This document shows positions 15,510-19,169 of a DNA stretch of 19,169 bases, one piece after another. Positions within the stretch are counted from its first letter, which is position 1, and each line of letters starts with the position of its first letter. Under the pieces are notes generated by a model that saw nothing but the letters and a program-made list of their open reading frames with translations, did no database searches and was not told the origin of the DNA. Position numbers and translations under genes: made by a program. Source of the DNA: Candidatus Bathyarchaeota archaeon (GTDB lineage: Archaea > Thermoproteota > Bathyarchaeia > TCS64); the NCBI GenBank assembly GCA_016934355.1, contig JAFGTA010000015.1:1-19169 (forward strand). The letters are read 5' to 3'.

Positions 15510-16007
15510 TTAGATGTCCTGTACGTTGATGTTTGCAGACCAGTAGGCTGTGTAGAGGTTCGAGTCTGTCCACTCGATCTCTATGTAGTCGATTAGATCA
15601 GTTGTGTCCGCTGATGTTATGGTGAATCCGAGTCCTTCTCCTGAAGTTACGTCGGTCGCTGACTGTGTCGTGTCTGGCTGTGAGCCGTCGTATACGATCT
15701 TTACTGAGTAGTCTCCGCCGCCCGATGATGTGATCTCTAGTTGGCCATAATAGTCGGAGCATGGCTCTATTGTGAATTGAACCTGGTTAGCCGCGGACTG
15801 GGTTACGTCTATTACTAGCTTGATGTGGTTACTGCCTTCGCTCGTCGTCGTTGTGCTGTCGATCTCAACGCTCCCTGAGTATGTTAGTATGTACTCGGTC
15901 TCGATGCTCTCTGAAACCGTTCTAACGCCTAGGTTGGCTAGGGCGAGCGTCGAGACGACTCCCAAGCCTAGGAGTATTAACACAGCGACCACGTATTTTC
16001 TACGCAT
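15510..16007 (-). CDS. Small secreted Ser/Thr-rich beta protein, third fibre-cluster member
   Basis: This 165-residue exported protein has the N-terminus MRRKYVVAVLILLGLGVVST, very like MKSKYILAVLVMLGLGIMTT of the 14194-14655 protein, so the two precursors share a signal region. The mature part is rich in Ser, Thr and Asp with a strand-like pattern (HIKLVIDVTQSAANQVQFTI, DYSVKIVYDG) and no anchor. A single mature cysteine lies in EPCSDYYG. The ATG is about 33 nt from a TATA box and a T8 run follows the stop, so it is transcribed alone, possibly at high level as expected for a structural subunit. Homology with TasA/AbpA is not demonstrated. Confidence 0.85.
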   Translation of the reverse strand: MRRKYVVAVLILLGLGVVSTLALANLGVRTVSESIETEYILTYSGSVEIDSTTTTSEGSNHIKLVIDVTQSAANQVQFTIEPCSDYYGQLEITSSGGGDYSVKIVYDGSQPDTTQSATDVTSGEGLGFTITSADTTDLIDYIEIEWTDSNLYTAYWSANINVQDI

Positions 16008-16035
16008 ATTCAGTCGTCTTATGGGAAGGCGTCGA

Positions 16036-16044
16036 GTTTAAAAC
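16036..16044 (-). promoter_or_regulatory. TATA box for the 165-residue secreted protein
   Basis: The minus strand reads GTTTTAAAC, centred about 33 nt before the ATG at 16007, predicting a near-leaderless transcript. A second strong TATA-like block lies further up at about 16124-16133 and reads well on both strands. Confidence 0.5.
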
Positions 16045-16140
16045 CGTGTTCAAACTACATGTGTACAATCTTCTGTCCTCAACGAGAGAACAAACAGTTA
16101 CTTATCGTAAACGACGGAGGGGTTTTTATATAAACAGGTT

Positions 16141-16146
16141 AAAAAA
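16141..16146 (-). terminator. Oligo-T terminator after the 669-residue surface protein
   Basis: Six T residues on the minus strand lie about 29 nt past the stop at 16175, with more AT-rich sequence beyond. This would end the surface-protein transcript. Confidence 0.4.
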
Positions 16147-16174
16147 CAGGTGCATAGCGCAGGGGTTATACGGG

Positions 16175-18184
16175 TTAAAAGTCGAAGTCGAAGTCTTCTT
16201 CTTCCTCGCCTTCCTCTTCGGGGGCTTCTTCTGCCTCCCCTTTCTTGCCGCCTATGTAGCCTCGTTTCCTCGCCAGGTAGAGTCCCCCGCCTATGGTGCC
16301 TCCGAGGCTTGCGCCGACGCCGTAGACGTAGGGGGGCTTGAACATGGCTGTCTGGAGGTCGTTCAGCCTCTTCGCTATCGTGGGTCCGCCAACGTCTAGG
16401 TGCTCGAAGCTGCTTCTGCTGCCTTCCGTGTATATGCCGTCGGCCTTTACCTCGGCCTGTAGGCTCCAGTCTCCTTTGACCTCTGGGGAGAACACGGTCT
16501 GGTACGTGCCGTTGATGTCTGTGATGGCTAGCAGGGTTGTCTGGTTTGCGCCGCATTTAGCGTAGATGTAGACCTCGTAACCGGTCCTCGCCTCGCTGAA
16601 CTTGCCAGTTAGATTCACGCTGGCGCCTAGTCCTATCTCGTGTGAGCTCAGGTTAAGCGAGAGCGATGTCTTCTTTCTCTCGACTACGAAGGGTTCCTTG
16701 TTGGACGTTGTAGGCCGGTAGGAGTCGTCTCCTGCGAACTCTGCGTACGCTTCCCATGACCCGATCTTGTTGGGCATGAAGACGTGTGTGAATGACCCGT
16801 CTTCGTCTGTCGTGAGGGTGAAGCCTGTGACCTGCTCGCCGAGCCTGTAGTTAACCTTGACCTTCTTCTCAGGCTGGTAGAGCTCCCCTGTGAGGATGAC
16901 GGTGTCTCCACCGAGTAGCTTGGACTTGTCCAGAGTGACCGTGAGGCTGGAGCTTGTCCTGACGCCTATTCTTCCTTCGAGCTTCGCGGAGTTACCTAGT
17001 GTGTCCTCGGCTTCCCAGTAGTAGTTGATGACGGTGCCGCCTACTTGGCCGGGGATGGTTCCGTTGTAGGCTTCATCTTTGGACGTGAAGGGGGCCATGC
17101 TCCATGTCTTGCCGGCGTCCACCGTGTAGTAGAGGTCGACCTTTCCGAGTGGTGAGGGGTCGATTATTCTGCAGCTGACGACGGCGTCGGTGTTTCCTTC
17201 TATGTCCAGCGGTGAGCCTAGGTCTGTTAGGGTGGGGGGCTTGAAGTCTGTCCTTATTCTGAACCTCAGGGTGCCGTTGCCGTACTCGGACATCAGTACT
17301 AGGTGGTACAGCAGCGGGTCCTTGATGGGCTGGTGGTAGTCGATGAGCATGTCGTCGCCGTTGTGCTCGCAGCTTGCGGATGCGTTCAGGTGTCTGAATC
17401 CCTGTGGGTGGTTGTTGAAGCCGCCGTAGATGCCGCTGCGGTTTGCGTATAGGCCGGACTCCCATGGCGCTATGACGCCCATGATCTCTCTGCCCTTGTC
17501 TTCGTCGGTGTTGGCCATAACGTATAGGCGCGCCTCGTACATGTCCAGTGTTTCAGGGACCTCTATGTCTATCTTGAGCCGCGAGGCGGATGACTCGAAC
17601 TCGTATACCCAGTCTGAGTCGTAGAGGAACTCGTCCTCTATTGGTTCCTGTAGGTATCTTGTGTACCGCTGGTCTGTCTCGATGTGCTCTATCACCATGA
17701 GTGTGGCGTTCTCGGCTGCCTGGCTCTCGTTGGGGTCGTTTCTCACGGTGATGTAGTAGTTGCCTGGCTGGCTCGGGGTGAAGTACTGGCCTTGCCAGTC
17801 GTTGCTTACCTGCTCTGGGTAGCCGGCTGCCTCCGTGTGGCTTGACATGAAGACTGGGTCGGCGTCTGTCTCCCTGTAGAGGAAGATGTCGTAGTCTGTG
17901 AGGTGCCTCGTCAGGTTGGCGTACTCGCCGATGAGGTAGATGTGGTAGGTGTGGCCTCCTTCGAGGGTGTAGTTGTAGGTTACGACGTCGCCGGGCTGGG
18001 TGAAGTTGAATTCCATCTTCTGGGGGTAGCCGGGTTTGATGACGTCGATCCATTCGCCGTCGTAGGCGAAGTCGGGTGCGGCTGATGCTTGGAGTGTGGT
18101 AGTTGTCAGGGCTACTAGGATGGCTATGAATATGCATTGTTGTAGCTGGCGTAGCCTTTCTTGGTTGGGCTGCATCGACGACAC
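16175..18184 (-). CDS. Large anchored surface protein with PPC-like and Ig-like domains and acidic tail
   Basis: This 669-residue exported protein has a signal peptide (hydrophobic about 17-31, cleavage near QASA at 32-35). Residues about 55-166 resemble a bacterial pre-peptidase C-terminal (PPC) beta-sandwich (PGDVVTYNYTLEGGHTY, TDYDIFLY, GNYYITV). A middle region and a fibronectin-like stretch (VDLYYTVDAGKTWSMAPF) follow, then two Ig-like domains (about 415-505 and 508-598). A glycine-rich membrane segment lies at about 617-638, with a cytoplasmic tail RKRGYIGGKK, a glutamate run and the end DFDFDF. Many NxS/T sites suggest N-glycosylation. The start is GTG at 18184 or the ATG three codons later. 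It looks like an adhesin, S-layer-associated or anchor protein; no catalytic domain is seen. Confidence 0.87.
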   Translation of the reverse strand: MSSMQPNQERLRQLQQCIFIAILVALTTTTLQASAAPDFAYDGEWIDVIKPGYPQKMEFNFTQPGDVVTYNYTLEGGHTYHIYLIGEYANLTRHLTDYDIFLYRETDADPVFMSSHTEAAGYPEQVSNDWQGQYFTPSQPGNYYITVRNDPNESQAAENATLMVIEHIETDQRYTRYLQEPIEDEFLYDSDWVYEFESSASRLKIDIEVPETLDMYEARLYVMANTDEDKGREIMGVIAPWESGLYANRSGIYGGFNNHPQGFRHLNASASCEHNGDDMLIDYHQPIKDPLLYHLVLMSEYGNGTLRFRIRTDFKPPTLTDLGSPLDIEGNTDAVVSCRIIDPSPLGKVDLYYTVDAGKTWSMAPFTSKDEAYNGTIPGQVGGTVINYYWEAEDTLGNSAKLEGRIGVRTSSSLTVTLDKSKLLGGDTVILTGELYQPEKKVKVNYRLGEQVTGFTLTTDEDGSFTHVFMPNKIGSWEAYAEFAGDDSYRPTTSNKEPFVVERKKTSLSLNLSSHEIGLGASVNLTGKFSEARTGYEVYIYAKCGANQTTLLAITDINGTYQTVFSPEVKGDWSLQAEVKADGIYTEGSRSSFEHLDVGGPTIAKRLNDLQTAMFKPPYVYGVGASLGGTIGGGLYLARKRGYIGGKKGEAEEAPEEEGEEEEDFDFDF

Positions 18185-18541
18185 TTTTTGGCTGATGGTT
18201 GTTCCAGTGGTTGTCAGGTTAAAGTGATTATGAAGGGGTAATCAGTCTCATGGTTCCGCGTTCAGCCCCGGGGCTAGTATATATTAGTATATAGGTTGGC
18301 GTGAAAGTCTTTTATAGTGAAAGAATGTTTAGGCTTATCTGAGCTTTTTCCGGTCATTTTTGCCGCGGGAGACGTACATATTAAGATGGATACGGCGTTT
18401 TTTTCTAGTAAAAAGGTGGTTTCATCGTTTTTGCTCGATATTTCCTGCTTGTTTTCAATGTATAGGTTATGATTGTTACCTATATTTTCTGGTTAAACGT
18501 TGTTTAGAACCCTTATACGGTGGGCGCGGCACAGCGTATCC
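18185..18541. other. 357-bp divergent spacer with palindrome and AT repeat
   Basis: On the minus side CTTTAA (18219-18224) is a possible TATA box for the 669-residue surface protein. Further out lie a perfect palindrome AGCCCCGGGGCT (18264-18275) and, next to it, a direct repeat AGTATATA (18276-18283 and 18286-18293). The middle (18300-18480) holds a TATA-like CTTTTATAG near 18309-18317 and a T7 run in GCGTTTTTTTC (about 18395-18405). No tRNA or convincing small gene was found. Confidence 0.45.
18512..18518 (+). promoter_or_regulatory. TATA box for the flavin reductase-like gene
   Basis: The element CTTATAC, preceded by GAACC, is centred 27 nt before the ATG at 18542. This is the classic spacing of a leaderless transcript. 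Confidence 0.55.
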
Positions 18542-19169
18542 ATGGCAGTGATCCGAGTAAGCATCGCGGGGATCAGACGGGAGACGCCGCGGATCAGGGT
18601 GCTCTCCTTAGACCTTCTGGGGCAGGAGTTCAGTTTCCACGCAGGTCAGTGGATCGACTGCTACGCGGACATCGACGGGGTCAGGCACGTGGCGGGCTAC
18701 TCCATCGCGTCGTCCCCCACCGTTAAGGACCGTATCGAGCTCGCTGTCCGGGAGGGCGATAACCCGGTGACTGCGTTTATCCACGGTGGTGCGAAGCCGG
18801 GTGACTCTCTCTACATTGAGGGGGGGCAGGGTGAGGTTTACTTTACCCGTGAGATGGGGGGTCGGCTCGTTGTCGTCGCCGCTGGTATCGGGATCGCGCC
18901 GATGATGAGCATCGTCAGGTACGTTCACGAGCTTGGGGACGTGGAGGCGAGGGTGGTCTACGGCGCCGGTTCTGTGGAGGAGCTGGCGTACATCGACGAG
19001 TTGACGGAGATAGCGGGGAGTAACCCGGAGATCAGCCTGTACGTGACTGTCAGCGGCGGCGGGGGTGGGTACAGGAGGGGCAGGGTGGACGAGGCGCTTC
19101 TCAGGGAAGCCGGGGTTGGTGAGGGTGATCTCTGTTTCGTCTGTGGTCCTCCGCCGATGATCCGTTCGA
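18542..19169 (+). CDS. OXNAD1/ferredoxin-NADP-reductase-like flavoprotein, 3'-truncated
   Basis: This is a flavin- and NAD(P)-binding oxidoreductase of the ferredoxin-NADP reductase superfamily; 209 residues are visible before the window ends. The FAD domain contains GQWIDCYADIDG and the flavin motif AGYSIASSP (51-59). The glycine in place of the common RxYS arginine resembles the OXNAD1 branch. The NAD(P) domain contains AAGIGIAPMMSIVRY (113-127) and CGPPPM (201-206). Only about 15-30 residues are probably missing. The ATG is set for a leaderless transcript. Codon third positions favour G and T (GGT, GGG, GTT), unlike hel308 on the same strand, which favours C and A. The electron acceptor is unknown. 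Confidence 0.9.
   Translation, partial: MAVIRVSIAGIRRETPRIRVLSLDLLGQEFSFHAGQWIDCYADIDGVRHVAGYSIASSPTVKDRIELAVREGDNPVTAFIHGGAKPGDSLYIEGGQGEVYFTREMGGRLVVVAAGIGIAPMMSIVRYVHELGDVEARVVYGAGSVEELAYIDELTEIAGSNPEISLYVTVSGGGGGYRRGRVDEALLREAGVGEGDLCFVCGPPPMIRS

Noticed and set aside
14194..16007. Small secreted proteins as type IV pilins or archaellins
   Set aside because: The hydrophobic stretch follows the basic N-terminus without the Gly/Ala class III cleavage site needed before it, and no prepilin peptidase or assembly ATPase is nearby; the pattern is an ordinary Sec signal peptide.
16124..16133. Strong TATA-like sequence facing the 3' end of the surface gene
   Set aside because: It could drive an antisense RNA, but AT-rich spacers often contain such runs and no plus-strand gene follows.
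18201..18210. GTTCCAGTGG matching the start of an archaeal origin (ORB) motif
   Set aside because: The match ends after 10 bases, no second copy is seen, and strand composition does not switch at this point.
1..19169. CRISPR arrays, insertion sequences, rRNA or tRNA genes
   Set aside because: I found no spaced direct-repeat series, transposase frame, terminal inverted repeats or structured RNA gene.

Overview
The window is archaeal. The evidence is a Hel308-type helicase, an archaeal-class methionine adenosyltransferase, an ER-type (Sec11-like, Ser-His-Asp) signal peptidase, a Trm5-family methyltransferase, a KaiC/RecA-like signalling ATPase beside a ribbon-helix-helix regulator, TATA boxes placed for leaderless or near-leaderless transcripts, and frequent TTG (five) and GTG (four) starts. 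Genes are moderately GC-rich and spacers are AT-rich. I cannot fix the lineage; a TACK-type archaeon (Thaumarchaeota/Bathyarchaeota-like) is a guess from gene style only.

Region 1 (1-5.65 kb) is housekeeping. It holds a 5'-truncated hel308, a small PUA-like protein, an asparagine-synthetase-like enzyme whose glutaminase cysteine is missing, endonuclease III (nth, overlapping the previous gene by 17 nt), and mat on the opposite strand, whose 3' end overlaps nth by 18 nt.

Region 2 (5.65-8.77 kb) starts with an AT-rich 455-bp spacer. It continues with a small two-helix membrane protein with an acidic tail, a four-helix membrane protein with two zinc ribbons, and a minus-strand pair made of an eight-cysteine small protein and a Trm5-like methyltransferase.

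Region 3 (8.77-10.65 kb) is a plus-strand signalling group. A single-domain response regulator is followed by an unrecognised 119-residue protein in stop/start overlap. Then comes a ribbon-helix-helix protein overlapping a RecA/KaiC-like ATPase, preceded by palindromes on its TATA box.

Region 4 (10.65-18.2 kb) is an export island, all on the minus strand. In transcription order it has a 669-residue anchored surface protein, two independently promoted small secreted beta-rich proteins (165 and 163 residues), and then an apparent operon. The operon encodes a third small secreted protein with an acidic calcium-type loop, a signal peptidase with an unusual N-terminal membrane extension, a four-cysteine cytoplasmic protein, and a 600-residue anchored protein of tandem Ig-like repeats. 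This arrangement recalls the bacterial tapA-sipW-tasA matrix-fibre operon and the archaeal bundling pilus AbpA. It is the best candidate here for an undescribed system: a cell-surface fibre with its own signal peptidase and anchors, perhaps controlled by the neighbouring signalling genes. Homology to TasA/AbpA is inferred from architecture, not shown.

Region 5 (18.2 kb-end) has a 357-bp divergent spacer and the start of an OXNAD1/ferredoxin-NADP-reductase-like flavoprotein that runs off the window. Strand composition changes across the window: the plus strand leans to A/C on the left and to G/T on the right, regardless of gene direction.
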